From Sweltsa coloradensis (Eukaryota > Arthropoda > Insecta > Plecoptera > Chloroperlidae), in contig JAMZAV010000636.1 in NCBI GenBank assembly GCA_024449915.1, positions 248,001-312,000 on the forward strand: a stretch of DNA of 64,000 nt, in the 5' to 3' direction. The translations under genes were made by a program, and so were the position numbers. Below are positions 43,406 through 54,560 of this stretch, piece by piece. Each line of letters begins with the position of its first letter. Positions within the stretch are counted from its first letter, which is position 1. The notes below the pieces were generated by a model. The model had not been told where the DNA came from, did not search any database, and was given only the letters and a program-made list of their open reading frames with translations.

Positions 43406-45761
43406 ATGGCAGTAAATAAAGGGACGTCTAAATTAAAATTTTGTACCGGCTCTCCACGCCATATTAACGGTGAGTAGGCCTAGGTAGGTCTAGCCCTAGG
43501 CCTAGGCCTATTAGACCTGGTTTGCACTTTGCATGACCTGGTATAATTACTACAGTTGAACGCGGGTTGATTTTACTGTGGTAACCCACTTGAGTTTAAA
43601 TTAATTTCAATTTACTCTGGTTATCATATGTTTTTCAACCTTCACACGCAGAGCGCTGCACGCTTTACTGTCAACCTAACCTACAATTCACGTCTGAACA
43701 AAGTCAGGCTGACCGTAAATTTGAAGTAGAGAGTAATGTCTCACTGCCTATAAATTCAGACATGCTTAATTGAGTTGATTTCAAGCTGAGAATCGGATGT
43801 TAGGTTATGTTTCCTGAAAATGGCGTCACGATAGTTACGGAAGTCAACCGTCCTCTGTTTACACTACTCATATCATTGCCAGTTACGCGAGTAACTCCGA
43901 GTTTTTACTCGAGTTAAAAACTGAACTGTGGTAGCTACTTGATTGCGTTTACACGCTAAAATTACCCTCGTTATCGATCAACCTGCGTCTTAAAAAGCGA
44001 GTAATGTAAACAAGGTCTAACTCGCTTTCTAACGCGGGTTGGTCGATAACGAGGGTAATTTTCGCGTGTAAACGCAATCAAGTAGGCTAGCTAGGCCTAC
44101 CACAGTAACTCGAGTAAAAACTCGGAGTTACTCGCGTAGGCCTCCGCCTAACCGGCAATGATACGAGTAGGGCTAGTGTAAACAGAGGACGGTTGACTTC
44201 CGTAACTATTGTGACGCCATTTCCAGGAAACATAACCTAACATCTGATTCTCAGCTTAAAATTAACTTAATTTAGCCTGTCTGCATTTAGGCCTATAGAC
44301 AGTGAGACATTACTCTCTAGGTACTTCAAATTTACGGTCCGCTGACTTTGTACAGACGTGAATTGTAGGTTAGGTGGACAGTAAAGCGTGCAGCGCTCTG
44401 CGTGTGAAGGTTGAAAACCATATGATAACGAGATTAAATTGAAATTAATGTGAACTCAAGTCAAGTGATTGCAGTAGGTAGGCTAGGCCTACCTACTGGA
44501 AGCCTGTACGAAAAAATGGTTTGCATGGATGTAGAATATTGGAACAGAGATCTTCAAGAAGGCCTTTTAAACAAAAACAAAAAAAATTTATAGGCTAACC
44601 GAAGCTAGAAACGTAGTGGGAAAATTAATGGGGGAAGTGATAAATAAAATCTGACAAGAAATAGAAAAGCCAAATATTCATATGTCATCCTTGGAAATAA
44701 ACCATGAACTAACTAGGCCTAAGAATCGCTATAATTTCCTATTAAAAATATCAATCTTTGGTTGGTTATCGCTCACTCGTCGATTGCGTCGGGGCCTGCA
44801 GGGTTGGCTTGGTCGCTTTGATTTAAAGTCCCCCACTGAAAATCAGTTATATAACTGAGTGGGTAGACTCTAAATAAAATTTATTTATTATTTATTTATT
44901 TATTTATTTAAGAAATACAAAGGAACAAACATATGCCTATTTAAGAAAATTTAAATTAGGCCAATAGATTTATGGTAATAATGTGGTGAATTAGTTGGAC
45001 TATTCGCTGCTCTTTTAGTCCAACTAATTCATCACATAATTAATCTCACCTGCTCTAAAAGTTTCATTAAAATTAACAGATTTATTGTAATGATTAAATT
45101 AAGAGGATTGGTATGCAGGCCTACGTGAAATCAATAGGCCTACTGGTATTTAATTTACTATCAATTCAATATTAATCATGTGTTGTCAGTAGACCTATTT
45201 ATGTTTTAAAAGTATAATTACGCATATTTGCCTACAAATTAATAGTTGTCGTTTTAAATGCACGAAGCAGAGCAGAGGCTATCTCTGGATTTTATTAATA
45301 GTAGGTAGGATTATTCTACTTTGTTTACAGATACCAGTACTTCATCAATAAATCAAGAACATCTTGAGACAGGGGCTGCATTAACTTCAGCAGGTGATAT
45401 TGAGTGGCAATGGACCTCGCCTATCGGCACAGGTAATTTGAGCTATTTTTTAGTACCGGGTAGCCTAGGTTTAGTGTTGGCAAATTGAAAATTTTCAAGA
45501 GACTTTAAATTCAGAAAATTTTCAAATATTTTTTTATTGCTAATATGATTTAGGTTGGTCATCTTACATTATCTGGTAGTATTGAATACCAAAGAAAAGC
45601 ATGTGAAATTGTGATACGTACCTACTAAGGTAAGAAGTCTGTGCATGACTTTCATTTTTCCAGTAAACAAAGAAATTAGCACTGTTAATTTTGAAGATAG
45701 GCCTATTGAAGCTCTACTTGATCAAATCAGTGGATCGAAGAGGAAACTATTTATTTTGTAA
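43406..45761 (+). CDS. Small three-exon gene model, ETAA1-like N-terminus (tentative)
   Basis: Exons 43406-43469, 45331-45432 and 45664-45761 join in phase (1, 1) to give 87 residues: MAVNKGTSKLKFCTGSPRHIND..., GDIEWQWTSPIGT and VNFEDRPIEALLDQISGSKRK. Donors are GTGAGT and GTAATT; acceptors are ttgtttacag and atttttccag. The DIxWxxxSP motif, followed about 15 residues later by an amphipathic xIxxLLDQIS segment, resembles the N-terminal region of ETAA1, the RPA-bound activator of ATR kinase. That is recalled, not searched. ETAA1 is much longer, so this would be only its start; a GTAATA overlapping the stop could be a donor. Caution: exon 3 lies inside a hAT-like element (45472-46364). Confidence 0.35.
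43574..44476. mobile_element. Palindromic foldback element with TA footprints
   Basis: The arms 43574-43990 and 44025-44476 are inverted copies (cacacgcagagcgctgcacg / gcagcgctctgcgtgtg; ccgtcctctgtttacac / gtgtaaacagaggacgg). The right arm contains six extra short insertions at TA relative to the left arm. It lies in the first intron of the ETAA1-like model. Confidence 0.8.
44755..44910 (+). repeat. Retroposon 3' end with TTTATT tail, copy B
   Basis: Matches 21130-21290 over cagggttggcttggtcg, gtcccccactga and actgagtgggtagac, and ends in a (TTTA)n tail. Confidence 0.6.
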
Positions 45762-46364
45762 TAATCTTGCATCATAATTATATACAAACTTATCTATGTT
45801 AATCTTTCTGTGCCTAAATCAATATGGTACTTTTATTCTATAGACTTGTAGGCCTAATACAGAATGTTACTTAAATCCTCTGTTTTTATATTCTGAAATT
45901 GTTGTTTTTTTAGTTTTTATGCCTGAATGCGTACCCATTTTAACATGCAAGGACAGTCATTCCATGGTATCATCTTGTTAGCACTGTTAGTTGCTCATAA
46001 AATGTTCTGTAATTTCATCAGCTTGTTTGCCATTCGAAGCAAAAAAATGCATTTGTTGCCTGCCAGAAAAATAAAGTTAGCCTATTCAAACAAAATGTCT
46101 TCCAATACCTTCAATATTTAATTACAATTTAGGCCTAAGTATTTTAGTACCAGTAGGCGGTAGGCCTACCTTATGATGATACAGGAGTATCAGTCGCTTT
46201 ACCAGGCACATTACCAGTAAGTTTACGATAAATTTGAAACCCATTTTTTAAGTACAAACATCAAGTTATATGATAACACTGATTTAGTATTTTTTTGAAA
46301 ATTTTCACGTAAATTTTCATGAAATTTTCGACAAATCAAAATTTTCTTAAAATTGCCAACACTA
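45472..46364. mobile_element. hAT-like element with perfect 8-bp target duplication
   Basis: Ends TAGTGTTGGCAAATTGAAAA and TTAAAATTGCCAACACTA. The octamer CCTAGGTT occurs on both sides (45464-45471 and 46365-46372). The length is 893 bp. No hAT transposase is seen, but the third exon of the ETAA1-like model lies within it. Confidence 0.75.
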
Positions 46365-46372
46365 CCTAGGTT

Positions 46373-47656
46373 ACATGAGCCTCAAACCACAAGTTTAGGT
46401 CTACAAAACTGCCACGCACAAAATGCAGCAAGGTGTTTCGAGAAGTATTAATTGAGCTGTGCGTAAATTCAATAGGCCTTCTCTTCTATGCTCAGTTGCT
46501 CACAAAATACAAACAAAAATTATTAATCATTTAACTATGATGATACTTTTGCGCTATTAAAGATTTATTTTTCATTAGCAGGCCAACATATTTTAGTTGC
46601 TTGTTTGCAGGCGTGTAGTGTACGGTATGTACTCTTTTTTGACTGGGGGGAAATGATGAGTTTTTTTTTGCTTCTGAATGCTTTATACAACTAGCTACAA
46701 GTCAGCACACCCTAGTATAATGGAGTTCACATCGACTGTTCAGTGGGCAACAAATTCGCATTTTGTACAACCCTTAGAAAGGGTTCCAACTGAACAATGC
46801 TTCGGAGTGCTTGGTAGCAAAGTGAACCCCATTGTGCAAAAGACAAATACCATCTCTAAACTGAAAGTGTAGTTGATAAGCCTTATCTCTATTTTAATAA
46901 ATTCATTGTCTTATTTACATTTTTCTAAGCATTTTCGTTTTTTGGAGAAGTGTTTATCTTCGATTTTAAGGAAATATCCGATTAAATCATGTTATTTCAC
47001 TTATTTGTTTTGCAATTCCGCTTAGAATTGAGCTACAATTTCGATTTAAAAACATTTTAGGCCTTGTTTTGACTTGATGAATTGAATAAACATATATATA
47101 ATCAGTAAATGAAAAAAATGACACGATTGAACTATCACTTATACAAGAGTCATCACCAAGAGTCATACACCTGTCATCCCATTTCATCTTAGATTTTAAA
47201 TTGTAAATCTGGGTAAATGGTTGTAAAATACCTCTATTATATTCGTCATGAGCCTCTCCATCCTTTCAACTTCAACAAATTCTTTTCGAAAGGGTTGTTT
47301 TTTTGGCATTTGTAAAAGGTTTGCAGACTGTATAAATTAATGTATTGTGTAAAACTCAATCACTGGCCAGTAATGTAAGTTGTAACTAATCTTATCAATT
47401 AATTATTGATGAATCGAGTAAAAATTATACTACACACACTGTCTAGCCTGCCTTTTCCGGTTATTTGAGTTTTTGAAAGGCGATTTTAGCATCAGTTTCA
47501 TTCAAAAGTGTTTAATGAATATTCGACGAATTAACAAAATAACAGAATAATAACTAATTATTAACTTGTCTAGAGGAGAAGCGGTATGCTACACGAATGA
47601 CTAAGTACCCTTCAATAGTTTATAAACCACTGCAGAACCCATGTGTTGATTTCATA
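46373..47656. other. Intergenic/intronic stretch
   Basis: No supported exon. A small inverted repeat occurs around 46730-46830 (gttcagtggg, aagggttccaactgaac). A possible exon with a GTAAGT donor just upstream (46165-46211) lies in the hAT element and was not accepted. Confidence 0.3.
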
Positions 47657-48370
47657 CTAGGAAAACGCTTAAGTCCCGCCGCGTTGTTGGATGAGCGTTA
47701 TTGGTGCATTGAGCTGCATTGTGTTACGCGTATTTTCTGTTGTTCTGTGAAAAAATCATTACTTAGCCGAAGATTTTTTTAAATTAAATTAAATAAGAAA
47801 AAAATCATAAAATTGCAATTTTCATAAGAAATAATTATTCGATTGCGCTCAAATTTAACACGAGTATATTAATTCATAAAATTAAGGTTCTATGAAAAAA
47901 TCATTACAATAGGATAAAGCATGTAGGCGTTATAAGTCAAAGAATTGTTTTAAAAAAGAAAAAACCCGTAAATTTTCTATTTTCATGAGAAATAATTTTT
48001 CGATTACGCTCAAATTTCACACGAATATCTTAATTCATAAAATTAAGGTTCTGTTAAAAAATCATTACAATCGGATAAAGCATGTAAGTGTTATAAGTCG
48101 AAGAAATTGTTTAAAAATCGAAAAAAATCGTAAAATTGCATTTTTTATAAGAAAAAATTTCCCGATTGCGCTAAAAAACGTGGCAGTTCTAAGTTCAGAG
48201 ATTTCGAAGGCCTCCATAAAATTTCATCGCAATCGGAGTATCGGTTTAGCCGGAATCGTGTTAACAAACACACAAAAATACAAAAAAAAAAAAAAAAAAA
48301 AAAACATTCCGGATTTTTTTCTCCAGTGTAGTGAAATGGAATCTTCGCTTCGCTCGCTACGCTCATCCAA
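47657..48370 (-). mobile_element. Helentron-like element, copy 14
   Basis: CTAGGAAAACGCTTAAGTCC to CGCTCATCCAA, flanked by A and T. The interior is normal, with a poly-A tract at about 48283-48304. Confidence 0.78.
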
Positions 48371-48477
48371 TTACTGTTGTCCCTGCATTCCACGTTCGAA
48401 TCCAGGATGTTCTTTCACTCTTGTTCACACCGTTATCTATGAGTATATAGGCAATAGGCATATAATAATTTAATTTA

Positions 48478-48545
48478 GTTGTCCTCTTTAAATCAGTTTT
48501 TATAGGCCTAACTGCATAGGATAGACGTAAAATAAGTAAATACAT
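48478..48545 (+). repeat. Retroposon 3' tail, copy with inserted TAGGCCTA
   Basis: Matches the tails at 1752 and 11886 (aaatcagttttt...actgcatagg), but with TATAGGCCTA (48501-48510) in the middle. Confidence 0.5.
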
Positions 48546-49534
48546 TGCCAAGTTATTTTGCAAACAAATCTTAATATTTGGTTAAAATTAAAATTAAAAA
48601 CACCCACAGAACCATTTTTTGACAAGGAATTTATTAACATACGTTATAATTATGAAAACGTTAAAATAACGCTTGTCATAATGCAATGGCATATGCATGG
48701 TTGTTTTCGTACCTTTTCTCGAGTTGGAATTTAAATGAAGACGGGCTGGGTGGCTGACAGCAGTAAACCAATATTCTATAGAAACCTGCGTCAACCTTTC
48801 AGCTATGATTGGCAACATTAGGGGTCTTGAAAAAGACCAATGCCAAGTGTGGCCCTAGATTTCTCCACTGAATTGTCGGCGTGAATGCCATTATAGTGTA
48901 CTGACTACAACTAGGTTTTAAGTTTTAGATGTGGTAGGCCCTACGGTAATGAACGGCAAACTGGTTGTTTAACATTCTGAAGTGGTGGGGAAAGAAATTT
49001 CCCTCCTTCCTACGTGCAAAACTTTTTGTTTTTTTCACTTACACACCTTGTACCCATTTATGTGTGTAATTTAAGAGAGAGAGAGAGAGAGATTTGATAT
49101 TTGATATTTATTGGCTTAAAGGCGTGCTACATAGGGCTATGGAGCCCCTTTAATTGTAGCCAACCTCTATAATATACATGTATTGGTACATAGTATGGTA
49201 TGGTTACATATGAAATATACAATATGATATTATAAGTTATGCGTAAGAATACTAAATCTAATACAAATATTTACTCCATGCCAGTAGGCCTACTTTATTA
49301 TATATTATATTCTTAACTAATAGTGATTCTAAAACCAAAATTATAAACATTATCACTTAACTGCTAAAAATAATGCAAATATTTACAGTGAAACAATGTT
49401 TATTTTATACCGAAGCATAATGTTAATTAGTAATAATATTAGTAATAATAATAATAATTAGTCTTAAAATAAAATACCTGTTACTAATTTATAAATAGTT
49501 TGCTTGGTATAGATGAGGCCTAAATGGCTAGGAT
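48546..49534. other. Intergenic stretch with a retroposon tail
   Basis: At 49074-49150 a minus-strand retroposon 3' tail is recognisable (ccctatgtagcacgccttt..., then (CT)n). The remainder is AT-rich with no gene seen. Confidence 0.35.
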
Positions 49535-49806
49535 ACTTAAACTGGGAACATGAATAAACATGTTTCAGTGGGGGAAAGGTACAGAAGGACGACAGCTTAC
49601 CTTGAAAAACGTTAGGTAGGTCGCACAGACACAAAAAGATGAGTAGTGGTCTTTAAAGACCACTAGTTGGTCGAAACGTATCAGCAACTTTGTCTACTCA
49701 TCTTTTAAGTGTCTGTGCGACCTACCTAACGTTTTTCAAGGTAAGCTGTCGTCCTTCTGTACCTTTCCCCCACTGAAACATGTTTATTCATGTTCCCAGT
49801 TTAAGT
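49535..49806. mobile_element. Near-perfect palindromic foldback element
   Basis: Arms of about 125 bp (49535-49665 / 49681-49806) are almost identical inverted copies, from ACTTAAACTGGGAAC to GTTCCCAGTTTAAGT, with a short loop containing ggtctttaaagacc. The high identity implies recent insertion or conversion. Confidence 0.8.
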
Positions 49807-50039
49807 AATTTATAAATAGAGCGTACATATTCTGACGCTAGTACTGTGATAACTGATAAACAATTTTTAAGTCAAGGTTAAATTAACGTATAGGCCTATT
49901 CAATAAATTCTGGATAAGACACAAAAAAAAAAAGAGAGAAAAGAAAACGGTACTTGGCCAACGTCCAGAAAGAGTAGAAATATTTAGGCTGTAATGGGTT
50001 CGTAAATAGCTACACCAATCATCTATCCGGTGGTAAGGT

Positions 50040-50340
50040 CTAGTGTTCGAGATGGCGCAGGTAGGAGAGTCGGGTGACGCAGTGTCGTTCATCGCCGTCT
50101 TGTATCATTACGACGCCGTCTTGGGTCCAGACGTTGTTGACGCCATATCTATCCACAGCGACACGAAGCACATGCAGACGCGACGCGGTGAGGTCCTCCC
50201 TCACGGTGGTCCCTGAACCCTTTAGGTGACGCTTCGCCCCGAATAGCATGTGTCTCTTTTGATATGACACAAATTTCACTATTACTGGGCGTGGTCGCCA
50301 GAGAGAGAGAGAGAGGGAGAGAATAACTAGAACAGTAGCC
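50040..50340. other. GC-rich stretch, possible exon, unassigned
   Basis: A minus open frame at 50040-50279 (79 codons) lies in a locally GC-rich segment. The product matches nothing I recognise, so no gene is called. A (GA)n tract is at 50300-50320. Confidence 0.25.
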
Positions 50341-50354
50341 TAATTATAATTAGA

Positions 50355-50534
50355 CTAGGGAAACGCCAAGTCGTTGTTAAACGAGTGAGTGAGACATGGT
50401 ATAGTACCTGGTATCATTCCCCATAGGCCTACTGGGCTAGATTCAGCCTTAGGTATGGGAGAAAAGGGGATGTTCCCGGGTCCTCAACACTTGGCTCACT
50501 CACTCGTTTAACAATGACTTTGGCGTTTCCCTAG
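50355..50534. mobile_element. 180-bp foldback element, copy 1
   Basis: The left arm CTAGGGAAACGCCAAGTCG...AACGAGTGAGTGAG pairs with the right arm CTCACTCACTCGTTTAACAA...GGCGTTTCCCTAG. A second copy lies at 62163-62344, with about 30 bp of shared right flank (tttaaattgaacattcaaaa). Confidence 0.8.
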
Positions 50535-50599
50535 TTTAAATTGAACATTCAAAATGCGAATCGTATTAATCGTATCGAATCGGCCAAGTAATTTTTTTA

Positions 50600-51120
50600 T
50601 GATTTTGAGTTTAAAATTTTAACTTTTTTTACCACGAAAATGGTTGGCTTGGCGCTCGTCAACAGGCAAAATGATCTTACTTCTTTTCAATGCGAAACTA
50701 GGGAGAAAGAATGAAAAGCTTGGCTCAACTTCTATATCTCACAGCATTCACAGCCGAAGACTTTGGAAGGAGAGCTTGGCTGCCGTTTTTTACAATTTTT
50801 TGTATTTTGGAGGGATATCACATCTTTTTGTTGTTTGTTTCATATCAAGGCTTAAAAAATGTGAAATACGTGTAAAGGTGGAAACAGTGCCTTTAAAACA
50901 GATTGTCTAGAAACAAAAGTTACCATCTTTTTTTTGTTTACAATCTGTAGGCCTAGTTGGCAATATTCAATGTTTTTATTAAATTAAATATGGTTAATGT
51001 CGTCTTGGGTTTTTGTGTGAATGATTTATTGACCGGACTATAACACATTGACGCATAATTTTAATCAGCAATTAAAATATTAAAAATTGTAATAAATACA
51101 ACATAACGTTTTTCCCAAAG
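50600..51120. other. Intergenic stretch
   Basis: A plus open frame of 88 codons (50644-50910) has no recognisable domain. Otherwise AT-rich. Confidence 0.3.
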
Positions 51121-52455
51121 TAAAGAGTGGTAGGGTAGGGAACAGTGGGGGTGAAATATCGCTTGTCTCCTGGCGGATTATTATGTTTCATATTATTATG
51201 TACCACCATGCCAAATTTCATGCTGATAACTCATTCGGTACCTTTATGGTGAATGCTGGAAATCAAGGTAAAAATAATATAAACTATTAGGGATGGGGGT
51301 TGAAAAAGTGTTGTTTAGGAAATGAGAATAGGCTTATTGGGTTAAATCACAGTGAAACATAATTTACTTATTTGAATAAAAATACAATTTTGGGTTAGAG
51401 CTATGAATTATTCCAATTTTAGGGGATGATTTAGTGGGGTGTTGGGGGTGGAATATCGCTTGCATCGTGACGAATTATTTTTCATATTAGTATGTAACAT
51501 CATGCCAAATTCCATGCTGATAACTCATTAGGTGCCTTCATGGTGAATGCTGGAAATCAAGGTAAAAATAATATAAACTATAAGGGATGGGGGTTGAAAA
51601 AATGTGGTTAAGGAAATGAGAATAGGCCGATTGGGTTAAAACACATTAAAACCTAATTTTAATAACCACCTTATTTGAATAAAACATCAATATTAGATTA
51701 GAGCTATGAATTATTTCAATTTAAGGGGGTGTTGAGGGTGGAATATCGCTTGCCTCTCGGCGGATTATTTTTCATATTATTATGTACCATAATGACAAAT
51801 TTCATGATTATAACTCATTAGGTGCCTTCGTGGTGAATGCTGGAAATCAAGGTTAAATAATATAAACTATTAGGGATGGGGGTTGACAAAATGTGGTTTA
51901 TATAATGAAAATATGCTGATTGGGTTAAAACACATTAAAACATAATTTTAATAACTAATTTAAATAAAAATTCAATTTTAGGTTTGAGCTATGAATTATT
52001 CCAATTTTAGGGAATTATTTAGGGGGTGTTGGGGGTGGAATATCGCTTGCCTCTTGGCGAATGATTTTTCATATTAGTATGTAGCATCATGCCAAATTTC
52101 ATGCTGATAACTCATTAGGTGCCTTCATGGTGAATGCTGGAAATCAAGGTAAAAATAATATAGTAAACTATTAGGGATGGGGGTTGAAAAAATGTGATAA
52201 AGGAAATGAGAATAGGTCGATTGGGTTAAAGCACATTAAAACATAATTTAATAATTTGAATAAAAATTCAATTTTGGTTTAGAGCTATCAATTATTCCAA
52301 TTTTAGAGGATGATTTAGGGGGTGTTAGGGGTGGAATATCGCTTGCCTCTCGGCGAATGATTTTTCATATTATGTACCATTATGCCAAATTTCATGCTGA
52401 TAACTCATTCATTAGGTGCCTTCATGGTGAATGCTGGAAATCAAGGTTAAAATAA

Positions 52456-53078
52456 TTGGATGAGCGTAGCGAGCGAAGCGAAGATTCCATTCTACTACAC
52501 TGGAGATAAAATTCCGGAATGTTTTTTTTTCTTTCTTTTTTCTTTTTTTTTTGTATTTTTGTCTGTTTGTCAGCACGATTCCGGCTAAACCGATACTCCG
52601 ATTGCGATGAAATTTTATGGAGGCCTTCGAAATCTCTGAACTTAGAACTGCCACGTTTTTGAGCGCAATCGGAAAATTATTTCTCATGAAAATCGCAATT
52701 TTACGATTTTTTTCGATTTTTTTTTAATTTCTTCGATTTATAACACCTACATGCTTTATCCGATTTTAATGATTTTTTCACAGAACCTTAATTTTATGAA
52801 TTTAGGTATTCGTGTGAAGTTTGAGCGCAATCAAAAAATTATTTCTTATGAAAATCGAAATTTTACGATTTTTTTCTTTTTTTAAATTAAGATTAATTAA
52901 AAAAATTAAAAATTAAAGTTTATTTTTAATTTAATTTAAATAAATTTGAAAAAAATCTTCAACTTAACTTAATGATTTTTTTTTTCACAGAACAACAAAA
53001 AATCCACATAACACTTGGCTTCTCAATGCACCAATTACGCTCATCCAACAACGCGGCGGGACTTAAGCGTTTTCCTAG
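52456..53078 (+). mobile_element. Helentron-like element, copy 15 (exact empty site known)
   Basis: TTGGATGAGCG to GCGTTTTCCTAG inside the tandem array. The flanks ggttaaaataa and tataaactat join to the intact array sequence aaaataatataaactat seen in other units. Insertion was between A and T with no duplicated bases. Confidence 0.88.
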
Positions 53079-53348
53079 TATAAACTATAAGGGATGGGGG
53101 TTGAAAAAATGTGGTTTAGGAAATGAGAATAGGCCGATTGGGTTAAAACACATCAGAACATAATTTTAATAACTAATTTGAATAAAACAATAGAGCTAAA
53201 AATTATTCCAATTTTAGGGGGTGTTGGGGGTGGAATATAGCTTGGCTCTTGGCGGATTATTTTTCATTTTATTATGTACCATAATGACAAATTTCATGAT
53301 GATAACTCATTAGGTGCCTTCATGGTGAATGCTGGAAATCAAGGTTAA

Positions 53349-54058
53349 CCCATTGAGCCACCAGTTGATTTTGCTTATTTAGCCCGTACGGATCCAGTTA
53401 AATCCGTATTACGGGGGATGGCACCCGGCCGCACCCTGCCTACGGGCCAAAATCGCATGAATGCACAAAATTGAAGGCCAAGGCCTATTGTTTTTAGTTC
53501 ATATGCTTTGCTTTTCTAGTTTATATTTCCCGCCAGCCCTAGGCCTAACCCTACTTGTGTCATTGTCTTATTTTATCTTGGTTAGAAATACTCTTGTTTT
53601 CATCCACATCATTATTATCGCCTGCATCATTTGCAAGCTAATCAACAACACTTCCTGAATCTCACAATATATCATGCTCATTGGAAATTCAGCACAATCG
53701 CCTTCAGATTCGCCATCTCGTAACATTCAGGAGCTTTACGTCAGTTTTACGAAGTAAACAACAGCTGAGAAGCCTATTTCTGTTACGGCGCACCGCCTTG
53801 ACAATTTGTAGGCCTTCATATTATTTGTAGTCGTCTGTGAAATGGCCGTGTTCGAGAATTTATCGGGGAAAAAACTAAACTACGTCGGTAAAAGAGTCAG
53901 CCTTTATATAGTGCTGCTATCTGTGTGAGATTGACTGAACTACGCCGGTTTGGCGCTAATTCAAAGACGAACGGAACGGACACGGAACTGTTCCGTATGT
54001 CCGTTTTTGGGCCACACTCGTTGAATACGGAACGGTTCCGTAAGTCGGCTCCAATGGG
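53349..54058. mobile_element. piggyBac-like non-autonomous element (TTAA)
   Basis: Terminal inverted repeats CCCATTGAGCC and GGCTCCAATGGG, flanked by TTAA (53345-53348 and 54059-54062). The empty site 'aaggttaaaataat' is present in other units of the tandem array (for example 51850 and 52445). CCC termini plus TTAA duplication are the hallmark of piggyBac elements. 710 bp, no transposase seen. Confidence 0.8.
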
Positions 54059-54560
54059 TTAAAATAATATAAACTTTAAGGGATGGTGGTTGAAAAAATG
54101 TGATTTAGGAAATGAGAATAGGCCGATTGGGTTCAAACACATTAAAACATAATTTTAATAACTAATTTGAATAAAACATCAATTTTAGATTAGAGCTATG
54201 AATTATTCCAGTTTTAGGGGGTGTTGGGGGTGGAATATCGCTTAATTGCCTCTCGGCAGATTATTTTTCATATTATTATGTACCATCATGTCAAATTTCA
54301 TGCTGATAACTCATTAGGTGCCTTCAAGGTGAATGCTAGAAATCAAGGTAAAAATAATATAAACTATTAGGGATGGGGGTTGACAAAATGTGGTTCATAT
54401 AATGAGAATAGACCGATTGGGTTAAAACACATAAGAACATCATTTTAATAACTAATTTGACTAAAAATTCAATTTTGGGTTAGAGCTATGAATTATTTTA
54501 ATTTTAGGGGATGATTTAGGGGGTGTTGGGGGTGGAATATTGCTTGTCTCTCGGCGGAAG

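Larger units (their letters stand above)
51125..54560 (+). repeat. Tandem array, units of about 295 bp (about eight units, interrupted twice)
   Basis: The landmark gtggaatatcgcttg recurs at about 51150, 51446, 51738, 52035, 52331, 53229, 54230 and 54534. Each is followed by 'gccaaatttcatgctgataa', 'gtgaatgctggaaatcaagg' and 'ctattagggatgggggttg'. The larger gaps are explained by inserted elements at 52456-53078 and 53349-54058. Confidence 0.9.

Noticed and set aside
46165..46211. Fourth exon of the ETAA1-like model (good GTAAGT donor at 46212)
   Set aside because: No convincing acceptor, two frames look equally plausible, and it lies inside the hAT-like element.
49595..49720. Hammerhead ribozyme as in Penelope-like elements (ggtcgaaacg near the palindrome loop)
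   Set aside because: GAAAC is present, but the CUGANGA core is not found at the required position.
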